From Bacteroidota bacterium (GTDB taxonomy: Bacteria > Bacteroidota > Bacteroidia > Bacteroidales > Prolixibacteraceae): a DNA stretch of 12,669 bases. The translations under genes were made by a program, and so were the position numbers. Location: assembly GCA_030695265.1 (NCBI GenBank), contig JAUYTA010000801.1, positions 1 through 12,669 on the forward strand, given 5' to 3'. The stretch's first letter is position 1. Each line of letters opens with the position of its first letter. Below, piece by piece: positions 1-6,111 of the stretch. The notes under the pieces are model-generated. The model was not told the DNA's origin. It ran no database searches and was given only the letters and a program-made list of their open reading frames with translations.

Positions 1-1
1 G

Positions 2-205
2 TCAAAGATGCGCGATGCAAGTGATGAAGAACGGACGGCAATGCGTGCTGAAATGACCAAGGTTCAGGCTGAAAAAGACAAGGAGATCAAAGCCATTTTG
101 AAGGCTGACCAGATCAAGTTGTACGATGAAATGCTAAAAAAACGTGCAGAAAGCAGAAGGAACGGTTCGGGTCGCATGGGGGGCCAAGGTGGCCAGGGTC
201 AATAG
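2..205 (+). CDS. C-terminal fragment of a Spy/CpxP-like small protein (partial, 5' end outside window)
   Basis: The reading frame is open from the first complete codon at base 2 to a TAG at 203-205, giving 67 residues; the real start lies upstream of the window. The visible part is strongly charged and helical: a run rich in Glu, Lys and Ala followed by a segment with the pattern I-x-x-I-L-x-x-x-Q-x-x-x-Y-x-E, then a basic stretch and a Gly/Gln/Arg-rich tail. That pattern is what I would expect from the last helix of the LTXXQ (Spy/CpxP) family of small periplasmic proteins, which have many members in Bacteroidota. The signal peptide and the diagnostic LTxxQ motifs would lie outside the window, so family membership is an inference from the tail only. 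The ATG at 8 is an internal Met codon rather than a credible start. It faces ribH and ends at the shared terminator. Confidence 0.6.
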   Translation, partial: SKMRDASDEERTAMRAEMTKVQAEKDKEIKAILKADQIKLYDEMLKKRAESRRNGSGRMGGQGGQGQ

Positions 206-232
206 TGAATAATTAGTTTGGTTTTAAGAGAG

Positions 233-257
233 AAAGGGGCGAAAGCCCCTTTTTTTA
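233..257. terminator. Bidirectional intrinsic terminator between convergent genes
   Basis: A stem of AAAGGGGC (233-240) and GCCCCTTT (245-252) closes a GAAA tetraloop, followed by a T-run on the + strand; the A-run at the left arm provides T residues on the - strand. It lies between the end of the first gene (205) and the stop of ribH (255-257), so it can terminate both transcripts. Its right side overlaps the ribH stop codon. Confidence 0.85.
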
Positions 258-743
258 TTTGGTCAGATCATCTCTCAATGCCAGCATTTTAATGGCAGTA
301 ACTGCAGCTTCGTCACCTTTGTTCCCTAACTTTCCTCCTGCACGATCGAGTGCCTGTTGCTGATTGTCGGTGGTAAGTAATCCAAATATAAATGGCTTGT
401 TGTATTTAATATTCAGGTTGGTAATTCCCTGGGTCACTCCTTCGCAGATAAAATCAAAATGGCGGGTTTCGCCCTGAATTACACAGCCCAGAATGATGAT
501 TGCATCTGACTTGGTAAATTCTGCAAGGTATTGAGCGCCCAAAGTCAGCTCAAAACTTCCGGGAACATGCTTCAGTACAATGTTTTCTTCTTTTGCGCCA
601 TGTTTTAACAATGTATCAACAGCGCCCTGTGCCAATGCGCCCGTTACCTCATAGTTCCATTCTGCCACCACAATCCCGAACTTCATTTCTGAAGCAGAAG
701 GAACTGAAGACAGGTCATATTCTGATAAATTTTTTGTAGCCAT
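255..743 (-). CDS. ribH: 6,7-dimethyl-8-ribityllumazine synthase (riboflavin synthesis)
   Basis: This 162-residue protein has the normal length and motifs of lumazine synthase, the cytoplasmic enzyme that condenses 5-amino-6-ribitylamino-pyrimidinedione with 3,4-dihydroxybutanone phosphate to give the direct precursor of riboflavin. Visible landmarks are the substrate-binding A-E-W-N loop (27-30), P-G-S-F-E (61-65), [14 protein letters not shown] (86-99) with His95 as the expected catalytic histidine, F-G-L-L-T-T-D-N (120-127) and the phosphate-binding Arg134 in A-x-D-R-A-G-G. The start ATG (741-743) is preceded by an A-rich leader without Shine-Dalgarno, as usual in Bacteroidota. No FMN riboswitch is visible upstream, and no other rib gene is adjacent. 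It lies downstream of the TPR gene on the same strand, with a terminator-like hairpin in the gap, so it could be expressed by read-through or from a promoter I cannot identify. Confidence 0.95.
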   Translation of the reverse strand: MATKNLSEYDLSSVPSASEMKFGIVVAEWNYEVTGALAQGAVDTLLKHGAKEENIVLKHVPGSFELTLGAQYLAEFTKSDAIIILGCVIQGETRHFDFICEGVTQGITNLNIKYNKPFIFGLLTTDNQQQALDRAGGKLGNKGDEAAVTAIKMLALRDDLTK

Positions 744-771
744 TTTGTGAATTTAAAATTTGCGTAAAAAT

Positions 772-800
772 AAAAAATCCCCTGCAATGAGGGGACTTTT
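772..800 (-). terminator. Hairpin with T-run between the TPR gene and ribH
   Basis: On the - strand TCCCCT (795-790) pairs with AGGGGA (783-778) around a six-base loop, followed directly by six T (777-772). It sits about 30 bases after the TPR gene stop and ends only 28 bases before the ribH ATG. The + strand also shows a T-run after the stem, but no + gene ends here. Confidence 0.7.
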
Positions 801-825
801 TTATATTGTCAGTTTAAAAACGTTT

Positions 826-1518
826 TTAGCTGTTCGCTTTAACTTTTGCGCGGGCAATGTATTTATCAATGTTTCTTCCTTCGTTGCTCTCCGGAAATTT
901 TTGTTTGATGGTTTCATATATTTTCAGCGCTTCTGCACTTTTACCTGTGCTTTCGAGCAACTCAGCAGCTTTGAGCATATAAATCGGAGTTGTCAGCTCG
1001 TTTTCATTCAGCTTGTATGCTTTGGTGTATAAGTCAAGCGCTTTGTCTGTTTTTCCCAGTTCAAGCTGAGCATCGCCCTGAGCGCCAATTGAAATAGGCT
1101 TTAACAGTATATCTTTGGTCTTAAATTTTTGCAGGTACTCAATTGCATCTTCAAACTGACCCATTTGCAAATAGGAAACTCCTGCATAATATTTTGCCAG
1201 GTTGCCGGCATCAGTCGAACCGAAGTCGTCAATAATGTCAAGAAATCCAAGGTTTCCACCATCTCCGTTGAGCGCAAGATTGAATGAATCTTTTTCAAAG
1301 TAATTCTGGGCCACGTACATTTGATCTTGTGCTTCCTGATCGCGTGGTTCGAGGTAGAACTTGTTTAAAGCAAGATACCCAACTACGACAATTACAATTG
1401 AACCAATCACTATTGAAATCAGTTTTTGGTTTGATTCGAGAAATTGCTCGGTCTTGGTTAACGCACTTTCTACTTCGGTTAAATTATCAGCCTGGTTGTT
1501 TTTTTTGTCTTTTGTCAT
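826..1518 (-). CDS. Membrane-anchored tetratricopeptide repeat protein
   Basis: A 230-residue protein with a charged N-terminal cytoplasmic segment (1-32), one strongly hydrophobic membrane helix (about 33-52, rich in Ile and Val) and a C-terminal TPR region with helical-pair repeats around 107-130, 143-170 and 178-207 (A-x-x-Y-x-A-G-x-S-Y-L-x-x-G and A-L-x-x-Y-x-x-I-x-x-x-F-P patterns). This plan, one N-terminal helix followed by TPRs, is that of the YfgM/TPR_21 type proteins associated with the Sec translocon, but also of many unrelated scaffold proteins, so the partner is unknown. I chose the ATG at 1516-1518. An in-frame ATG at 1569 would add a 17-residue stretch lying over the candidate promoter elements at 1550-1574. 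It is divergent from recF and precedes ribH on the same strand. Confidence 0.85.
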   Translation of the reverse strand: MTKDKKNNQADNLTEVESALTKTEQFLESNQKLISIVIGSIVIVVVGYLALNKFYLEPRDQEAQDQMYVAQNYFEKDSFNLALNGDGGNLGFLDIIDDFGSTDAGNLAKYYAGVSYLQMGQFEDAIEYLQKFKTKDILLKPISIGAQGDAQLELGKTDKALDLYTKAYKLNENELTTPIYMLKAAELLESTGKSAEALKIYETIKQKFPESNEGRNIDKYIARAKVKANS

Positions 1519-1549
1519 TTCGTAAAGTCTATTTTCAAAAATCGTGAGG

Positions 1550-1574
1550 CAAAAATATATTATTTTCAAAAATA
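1550..1574 (-). promoter_or_regulatory. Candidate promoter(s) of the TPR gene (two TAnnTTTG elements)
   Basis: On the - strand TATTTTTG occurs twice, at 1574-1567 and 1557-1550, each an exact match to the Bacteroidota -7 consensus TAnnTTTG. The proximal one would place the transcript start about 25 bases before the ATG at 1518. No convincing -33 TTTG is visible at the usual distance, and the region is AT-rich, so chance matches are possible. Confidence 0.45.
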
Positions 1575-1672
1575 AATGGCAGTTTTCAGATTTTAAATTG
1601 AATATTAATAAACACTTTGATGTTAATCGCTTCTTAAACGATTAATTTCATCGGTTCCGATGCAGAAATTTG

Positions 1673-1680
1673 TAGTTTTG
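1673..1680 (+). promoter_or_regulatory. Candidate -7 promoter element of recF
   Basis: TAGTTTTG is an exact match to TAnnTTTG, 24 bases before the recF ATG, in the divergent gap between the TPR gene and recF. No TTG is found 17-23 bases upstream, so the -33 element is unclear. Confidence 0.5.
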
Positions 1681-1704
1681 TTCCGTCAAAATGCTCCTTA
1701 AAAT

Positions 1705-2805
1705 ATGTTTATTCAAGAATTATCGATCGTAAATTTTAAAAACTTTGAACATTCTGAATTCAAGTTTACTAATGGCTTAAATTGTTTCATTGGCAATAAT
1801 GGCGCAGGAAAAACCAACCTGATGGATGCAATTTATTATTTGTCGTTTTGTAAAAGTTTTCTGAATTCGATTGATGCCCAGAATATACGGTTTGATCAGG
1901 ATTTTTTTATGATTCAGGGAAAATACTCCCGGCTCGATTCGGAAGAAACCATTTATTGCGGACTTAAACGAAACCAGAAGAAAATTTTTAAACGGAACCA
2001 GAAGGACTACCGGAAATTATCAGAACACATCGGACTGATTCCTTTGATTATTGTAACTCCTCTGGATACCAACCTTATTTCGGGAGGGAGCGACGAACGC
2101 CGAAGGTTTGTCGATACAGTGATTTCGCAATATGATGCCGTTTATCTCGAAAACCTGATCAGATACAACAGGGCGTTGCTTCAGCGCAATAATTTGCTCA
2201 AACAATTCGCCGGAAGAAACACTTTTCAGACGGAAGCAATTGAAATCTGGGACGATCAGCTTGTCAAATACGGACAACAGATACATGCCGAACGAATGAC
2301 TTTCATCGACAAACTTCAGCCGGTTTTTCAGCAATATTATCAGCTAATTTCAGGAGGCAAGGAATTGGTTGGCTTAAAATTGCAGTCAGATTTGCTGACC
2401 AGTGATTTTGACCAGCTTTTGAAAGAAACAATAGGCCGCGACCGAATGTTACAATACACCTCGACCGGAATTCACAAGGATGATTTTGATTTTGAACTGG
2501 CTGGTTATCCGATTAAAAAATTTGGCTCTCAGGGGCAGAAAAAAACATATTTGGTAGCATTGAAGCTGGCACAGTTCGACTTTATGAAAGAAATTTCAGG
2601 ATTAACTCCGATCTTATTACTCGATGATATCTTTGACAAACTGGATAAAAACCGTGTGGAACAAATAGTGAAACTGGTTGCCGACGATCATTTCGGCCAG
2701 ATTTTTATTACAGATACCAATCGGGAGCACCTCGATGTGATGATTTCACGTTTGGATACCGAATCGAGAATTTTTACAATTAACGATGGTCAGGTAAAAA
2801 ACTAA
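1705..2805 (+). CDS. recF: DNA replication and repair protein RecF
   Basis: A 366-residue SMC-like ATPase of normal RecF length. RecF binds gapped DNA with RecO and RecR and helps load RecA during recombinational repair of single-strand gaps. Visible motifs: Walker A G-N-N-G-A-G-K-T (30-37) followed by N-L-M-D-A-I-Y; the RecF-typical G-G-S-D-E-R-R-R-F-V-D (127-137); G-I-H-K-D-D-F (255-261); the ABC signature S-Q-G-Q-K-K (275-280); and Walker B I-L-L-L-D-D-I-F-D-K-L-D (303-314) with the following D-loop. The N-terminal F-I-x-x-L-x-I-x-N-F-K-N-F is also typical of RecF, which supports the ATG at 1705. The gene begins an operon with the DUF721 gene, whose ATG follows the stop by only 6 bases. 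The frame is intact and no key residue is missing. Confidence 0.96.
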   Translation: MFIQELSIVNFKNFEHSEFKFTNGLNCFIGNNGAGKTNLMDAIYYLSFCKSFLNSIDAQNIRFDQDFFMIQGKYSRLDSEETIYCGLKRNQKKIFKRNQKDYRKLSEHIGLIPLIIVTPLDTNLISGGSDERRRFVDTVISQYDAVYLENLIRYNRALLQRNNLLKQFAGRNTFQTEAIEIWDDQLVKYGQQIHAERMTFIDKLQPVFQQYYQLISGGKELVGLKLQSDLLTSDFDQLLKETIGRDRMLQYTSTGIHKDDFDFELAGYPIKKFGSQGQKKTYLVALKLAQFDFMKEISGLTPILLLDDIFDKLDKNRVEQIVKLVADDHFGQIFITDTNREHLDVMISRLDTESRIFTINDGQVKN

Positions 2806-2811
2806 CCTAAA

Positions 2812-3102
2812 ATGAGAAAAAACAATACCCAAAGTATCAGCGATGTTCTGAGGAGTTATACCCGGGAAAATAATCTGGATCGTAAACTCAACGAACTGGA
2901 TCTTATTAAATCGTGGGAGACGGTGATGGGCAAAACTGTGGCCCGTTATACCGGAAATCTATACATACAGAACAGTACCCTGTTTGTAGAAACAACTTCG
3001 CCCATTGTGCGGAACGAATTACTGATGATGAGGGAAGATATTCGTATTCGCCTGAACGAAGTAGTGGGCGAAGAATTGATTAAAACAATTGTTTTCAGGT
3101 AA
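2812..3102 (+). CDS. DUF721 / DciA-like protein
   Basis: A 96-residue protein with the layout of the DUF721 family: an N-terminal helix with I-S-D-V-L-R-S-Y, then L-D-R-K-L-N-E-L-D-L-I-x-x-W-E-x-V-M-G, then the V-A-R-Y-T-x-N-L-Y-I-x-x-x-T-L-F-V-E segment and a C-terminal helix with N-E-L-L-M-M-R. DUF721 includes DciA, which interacts with the replicative helicase DnaB in bacteria lacking DnaC or DnaI loaders. Whether this short Bacteroidota form does the same is inference. It follows recF by 6 bases and is almost certainly cotranscribed with it, which fits a role at replication forks or in repair. No terminator is evident after it. Confidence 0.85.
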   Translation: MRKNNTQSISDVLRSYTRENNLDRKLNELDLIKSWETVMGKTVARYTGNLYIQNSTLFVETTSPIVRNELLMMREDIRIRLNEVVGEELIKTIVFR

Positions 3103-3104
3103 TA

Positions 3105-3160
3105 TTGAAGGGATTAAAAATATTTATAATTTTCGCCCGAAAATTGATGGCTCGAAAATT
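3105..3160 (+). promoter_or_regulatory. Candidate promoter with overlapping palindrome, upstream of the DUF1573 gene
   Basis: A TTG at 3105-3107 and TAATTTTC at 3127-3134 (one mismatch to TAnnTTTG) are 19 bases apart, an acceptable Bacteroidota -33/-7 spacing. Overlapping the -7 box is a perfect palindrome AATTTTCG-CC-CGAAAATT (3128-3145), and a further direct copy of CGAAAATT lies at 3153-3160. The arrangement resembles an operator, but no regulator is known. Confidence 0.4.
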
Positions 3161-3192
3161 GCAAACACAACAAAATAATTAAATTTTACAAA

Positions 3193-3588
3193 ATGAAAAA
3201 TTCATTGTTAGTTCTGGTTATGGTGTTTTTTACTGCTTTAAGTATGCAGGCACAGGTAAGTCCTACAAGTGTACAGGATTCTATCGTTTTTGATAAAATG
3301 GCACATGATTATGGCACCATTGTTCAAGGCAGTGATGGCAATTGCGAATTTAAGTTTGTCAACAAGGGAAAAGCGCCTATAATTCTTAATGATGTAAAAG
3401 CTTCGTGTGGTTGCACTACTCCTGATTGGACCAGAACCCCTATTGCCCCAGGCGAAACCGGCAGTATTAAAGTGGCCTACAATACCAATATTGCGGGTGC
3501 ATTTAATAAAACAGTTACTGTTAATTCAAATGCAAAAAACACGCCTGTTGTATTGCTGATAAAAGGGATTGTCACGGCAAAACAATAA
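3193..3588 (+). CDS. Secreted DUF1573 domain protein
   Basis: A 131-residue protein with a clear signal peptide: Lys2, a hydrophobic core (about 4-17) and a likely cleavage site after M-Q-A (18-20) before Gln21. The mature part is one DUF1573 domain, an immunoglobulin-like fold: D-Y-G-T-I-V-Q-G (39-46), F-K-F-V-N-K-G-K-A-P-I (53-63), the hallmark A-S-C-G-C-T-T-P-x-W (70-79) and P-I-A-P-G-E-T-G-x-I-x-V-x-Y-x-T (83-98). Such proteins are very common in Bacteroidota and are exported; their function is not established. The Cys72/Cys74 pair is part of the family signature. The gene stands 90 bases after the DUF721 stop, with its own candidate promoter, and faces the rlmI-like gene across a shared hairpin. 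Confidence 0.9.
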   Translation: MKNSLLVLVMVFFTALSMQAQVSPTSVQDSIVFDKMAHDYGTIVQGSDGNCEFKFVNKGKAPIILNDVKASCGCTTPDWTRTPIAPGETGSIKVAYNTNIAGAFNKTVTVNSNAKNTPVVLLIKGIVTAKQ

Positions 3589-3592
3589 ATCC

Positions 3593-3633
3593 AAAGGATT
3601 AGTACGCTATTCCACATAGAGTACCAATCCTTT
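3593..3633. terminator. Hairpin between convergent DUF1573 and rlmI-like genes
   Basis: AAAGGATT-A-GTAC (3593-3605) pairs with GTAC-C-AATCCTTT (3621-3633), twelve base pairs with one internal mismatch, around a 15-base loop. The stop codon of the rlmI-like gene (3607-3609) lies in the loop, and the right arm encodes its last K-G-L-V residues. The T-runs are short (three T on either strand), so termination strength is uncertain. Confidence 0.55.
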
Positions 3634-4797
3634 CAAATATTCTCCTTCAGGATGGTAAATATCAACCGGATGATCGGCCGGTTGAACAAGTTGGTTAAGA
3701 ATTCGCACTTTTCTTCCTGAAATTGCAGCAGCAGAAAATACTGCTTCGCGGAATTTGTCTTTGGTCACCACCTGCGAGCAACTAAAGGTAAACACGATTC
3801 CGCCCGGAGCGATCTGTTGAAATGCTTTCAGGTTAAGTCGTTTGTACCCTTTTAATGCCTGCGGCAAAGCGCCGCGGTGTTTGGCAAAAGCGGGAGGATC
3901 GAGGATAATCAGGTCGTATTTTCCCTGATTCTTGTCCATATAATCGAAACAGTCTGCAACAAAAGCTTCGTGGCGCGTATCTTCAGGAAAATTCAGTTTT
4001 ACATTTTCATTGGTCAGCTCAATGGCTTTGGCCGACGAATCAACGGAATGAACAACTTTTGCACCACCTCGCATGGCATAAAACGAAAATCCTCCTGAAT
4101 AACAGAACATATTCAGCACCTTACGATCTTTCGAATATTCCTGAACCAAACGACGGTTTTCGCGTTGATCGACAAAAAATCCTGACTTTTGACCTTCCAC
4201 CCAATCCACATTAAATCTATTTCCGTATTCCTGAACTTCAAAAACTTTCGACTCTCCAAGCAAATAGCCATCTTTTGGTTCCAGATCGGCTTTAAAAGGC
4301 ACCGTCTTTTCACTTTTATCGTAAACGGCAACCAGACGGTCGCCCATCACTTCTTTCAAGGCTTTTGCCAACGTTTCACGAATCACAAACATTCCGGCTG
4401 AGTGTGCCTGAATCACAGCAGTTCCGCTGTAAAAATCCACGATCAGTCCGGGCATTCCATCGCCTTCGCCATGAACCAAACGATACACGTTGGTTTGATT
4501 GTTATCAACCAATCCGAGTTTTTTCCTGACATCCAAAGCGCGGTCAAGCTTGCCTTTCCAGAAAACAAAATCGGGTTCAACTTTCTCGAACGAAAAAATG
4601 CGTACTGCAATCGAGCCAATCTGAACATGACCCATTGCAAGAAATTCTTTCTTGTTTGAAACAACTTCAACTACATCACCTTCTTCAACTTTTCCAATTA
4701 TTTCATTAATTGCTCCTGAAAATATCCACGGATGAAAGCGTTGCAGCGATTGTTCCTTGCCAGATTTTAATACTACCTGGCTATACTTTTTTATCAT
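3607..4797 (-). CDS. RlmI-like 23S rRNA (cytosine-5) methyltransferase
   Basis: A 396-residue class I SAM-dependent RNA methyltransferase with the RlmI/YccW architecture: an N-terminal PUA domain (about 4-75, including F-H-P-W-I-F-S-G-A-I at 21-30), a middle RlmI domain (N-V-Y-R-L-V-H-G-E-G-D-G-M-P-G at 103-117) and a Rossmann methyltransferase domain. SAM-binding motif I is N-M-F-C-Y-S-G-G-F-S (229-238), motif IV is D-P-P-A-F (300-304), and F-T-F-S-C-S (336-341) holds the likely catalytic Cys340. E. coli RlmI makes m5C1962 in 23S rRNA; the same target here is an inference. I chose the ATG at 4795-4797, 5 bases after the stop of the upstream exonuclease gene; an upstream in-frame ATG at 4842 would overlap that gene by 40 bases and adds residues before the conserved PUA start. 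It is the last gene of a three-gene operon. Confidence 0.9.
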   Translation of the reverse strand: MIKKYSQVVLKSGKEQSLQRFHPWIFSGAINEIIGKVEEGDVVEVVSNKKEFLAMGHVQIGSIAVRIFSFEKVEPDFVFWKGKLDRALDVRKKLGLVDNNQTNVYRLVHGEGDGMPGLIVDFYSGTAVIQAHSAGMFVIRETLAKALKEVMGDRLVAVYDKSEKTVPFKADLEPKDGYLLGESKVFEVQEYGNRFNVDWVEGQKSGFFVDQRENRRLVQEYSKDRKVLNMFCYSGGFSFYAMRGGAKVVHSVDSSAKAIELTNENVKLNFPEDTRHEAFVADCFDYMDKNQGKYDLIILDPPAFAKHRGALPQALKGYKRLNLKAFQQIAPGGIVFTFSCSQVVTKDKFREAVFSAAAISGRKVRILNQLVQPADHPVDIYHPEGEYLKGLVLYVE

Positions 4798-4802
4798 GTT
4801 TT

Positions 4803-5375
4803 TTATTGATTGAGTGATTCGTAAATGCGGTGTGAAACCCATGCATCGGTGGCAGCATAAATCTGCTGAGCTTCAGAAAGTTCCAGCGCTTCCCAGTTGG
4901 TAACCCGCTGAGCTTTGGATATTCGACACCCCAAAACGATGGCTGATATTTTTTTTAGGCTAAAATCCTGAATGCCGTGGTCTTTAACCCTGTCCTGTAA
5001 TTCGATAAAACCACCGGGTTTAAAATGGTTCATCTTCTGTAATCCTTTAATATCATCGCGGATAGCGACACCAATTTTCTCAATTTCAGGATTTGAAAGT
5101 ATGTTTTTGAGTCCGTTTGGTAAACCAATTTTGTTTAACCTGAATAAAAAAGCGCGGTCCTTGGTAGCCAGTTGCAGCAAGGCAACTTCGTAAACAACTC
5201 CTTTTTTAAAAGCTGGTTTGGTTTCGGTATCAAAACCCAGCACTTTTTGTTGCGCCAGATATTCAATCGATATTAAATAGGCTTCTTTGGTCTCAACCAA
5301 CATTATTTCTCCTTCAAACTGAATCAGTGGCAATTCGGCCAACTCTTCCTTATCAATACTTTCTTTATAAATCAT
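4803..5375 (-). CDS. RNase D-like 3'-5' exonuclease (DEDDy family)
   Basis: A 190-residue single-domain 3'-5' exonuclease. The DEDDy catalytic motifs are complete: Exo I F-D-T-E-T (48-52) with Asp49 and Glu51, Exo II G-V-A-I-R-D-D-I (102-109) supplying an Asp, and Exo III Y-A-A-T-D-A (173-178) with Tyr173 and Asp177. Full-length RNase D also has HRDC domains; these are absent, so this is the short form found in many bacteria, and the substrate (RNA or DNA) cannot be told from sequence. The ATG at 5373-5375 is preferred: it lies 2 bases after the stop of the DUF5063 gene, while the longer alternative from 5414 would overlap that gene. Its place between DUF5063 and an rRNA methyltransferase suggests, but does not prove, an RNA-processing role. 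Confidence 0.88.
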   Translation of the reverse strand: MIYKESIDKEELAELPLIQFEGEIMLVETKEAYLISIEYLAQQKVLGFDTETKPAFKKGVVYEVALLQLATKDRAFLFRLNKIGLPNGLKNILSNPEIEKIGVAIRDDIKGLQKMNHFKPGGFIELQDRVKDHGIQDFSLKKISAIVLGCRISKAQRVTNWEALELSEAQQIYAATDAWVSHRIYESLNQ

Positions 5376-5377
5376 TG

Positions 5378-6007
5378 CTAATCTCCCTGATACGAAAACC
5401 GGTCGTTCAACCAATCAGGTTTTCGGTTTGTATTTTTTGATTCTGATTTTTGATTTTTTGCTGTATCCTGTTCATCCTGTATGTTTTCAGCATAAATAAG
5501 GTTGTGTATTGCGCGTAAACAGTTCACCAGCGATTGGCCCCACAGTTGCGAAAAGTTATTTTTACATTCCCAGACTGCCTGTTCCATCACTTCATCGTTC
5601 AGCATACGAAACGACATCACCAAATCTTTCATTTCCTGATAGATATCGGTCACATTTTCGGAAATACTGGCGGTAAGTGCCGATTCGCTGAACTGCATTC
5701 CCGATAAAAAGACTTCCTGGTAATCATCGTTGGCCCCCGTATGACGAAGTATTTTTTGCTGAATCAGGTTGTAATCCATTTCAGATACAAATTTTTCCAA
5801 ATCGTCATCAGCCTCGAATTCAAATTCAGGCAATAAGCTGGCTTTCAAATATAAAAGTGGAAGTATCTTTTGTAAACGTCCCAGAAAATCAGGAGTCTCG
5901 AGGCTTTCCGATCGTTCCAGAAAGCTGCAGAATTCGCTGGCTACGGTAATAAATTCAATTACATTTTTTGAATAGGCAATGCTGTTCAATTCTTCTTCTT
6001 CTCTCAT
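5378..6007 (-). CDS. DUF5063 family protein of unknown function
   Basis: A 209-residue, mainly helical, acidic protein without signal peptide or membrane segment. I recognise it as the Bacteroidota DUF5063 type: an N-terminal F-I-T-V-A-S-E-F-C-x-F-L helix (19-30), the L-P-L-L-Y-L-K-A-S-L-L-P motif, an acidic segment, Q-x-x-x-L-R-H-T-G-x-x-D-x-Y-x-E-V-F, and a helical region with D-I-Y-Q-E-M-K-D-L-V and a W-G-x-S-L-V-N-C-L-R-A-I-H motif. About the last 35 residues are polar and probably disordered. No enzymatic motif is visible and I assign no function. It is the first gene of the operon DUF5063, exonuclease, rlmI-like, with a 2-base gap to the next gene and a candidate promoter just upstream. 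Confidence 0.8.
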   Translation of the reverse strand: MREEEELNSIAYSKNVIEFITVASEFCSFLERSESLETPDFLGRLQKILPLLYLKASLLPEFEFEADDDLEKFVSEMDYNLIQQKILRHTGANDDYQEVFLSGMQFSESALTASISENVTDIYQEMKDLVMSFRMLNDEVMEQAVWECKNNFSQLWGQSLVNCLRAIHNLIYAENIQDEQDTAKNQKSESKNTNRKPDWLNDRFSYQGD

Positions 6008-6033
6008 GAAAAGTATTCAGTAAAAATTTGCTA

Positions 6034-6041
6034 CAAAAGTA
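6034..6041 (-). promoter_or_regulatory. Candidate -7 promoter element of the DUF5063 operon
   Basis: On the - strand TACTTTTG exactly matches TAnnTTTG, 26 bases before the ATG at 6007. It lies back to back with the candidate methyltransferase promoter in the same 104-base divergent gap. No clear -33 TTTG is visible. Confidence 0.5.
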
Positions 6042-6065
6042 AAAAGATTTTTTCGATTCTATTTG

Positions 6066-6073
6066 TATATTTG
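6066..6073 (+). promoter_or_regulatory. Candidate -7 promoter element of the methyltransferase gene
   Basis: TATATTTG exactly matches TAnnTTTG. It predicts a transcript start near 6080, about 32 bases before the ATG at 6112 and at the left edge of the palindrome 6080-6095. The -33 region holds only a T-run. Confidence 0.5.
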
Positions 6074-6079
6074 CTGTGT

Positions 6080-6095
6080 AACCTTGTGTAAGGTT
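6080..6095. promoter_or_regulatory. Palindrome at the predicted methyltransferase transcript start (candidate operator)
   Basis: AACCTT (6080-6085), GTGT, AAGGTT (6090-6095) is a perfect inverted repeat with 6-base arms and a 4-base spacer. It ends 16 bases before the methyltransferase ATG. ACCTT/AAGGT arms resemble half-sites of MerR-family operators, and the methyltransferase has a MerR-like N-terminal domain. An RNA hairpin in the leader is the alternative reading. Confidence 0.45.
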
Positions 6096-6111
6096 TGTAG
6101 ACGATTTAATT

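Noticed and set aside
744..825. FMN riboswitch upstream of ribH
   Set aside because: The gap of about 80 bases is too short for the multi-helix RFN element and lacks its conserved segments; only one simple hairpin is present.
760..1032. Open frame on + across the TPR gene
   Set aside because: It is antisense to a gene with clear TPR and membrane-helix sequence and has no recognisable protein features of its own.
1519..1569. Upstream ATG at 1569 as the start of the TPR protein
   Set aside because: The added 17 residues lie over two candidate -7 elements, and the ATG at 1516-1518 gives a normal charged N-terminus before the membrane helix.
4798..4842. Upstream ATG at 4842 as the start of the rlmI-like gene
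   Set aside because: It overlaps the exonuclease gene by 40 bases and adds residues that are the exonuclease C-terminal coding sequence in another frame; the ATG at 4797 follows that gene's stop by 5 bases and directly precedes the PUA domain.
5376..5414. Upstream ATG at 5414 for the exonuclease
   Set aside because: It lies inside the DUF5063 coding sequence; the ATG at 5375 is spaced 2 bases from that stop, as in a normal operon.
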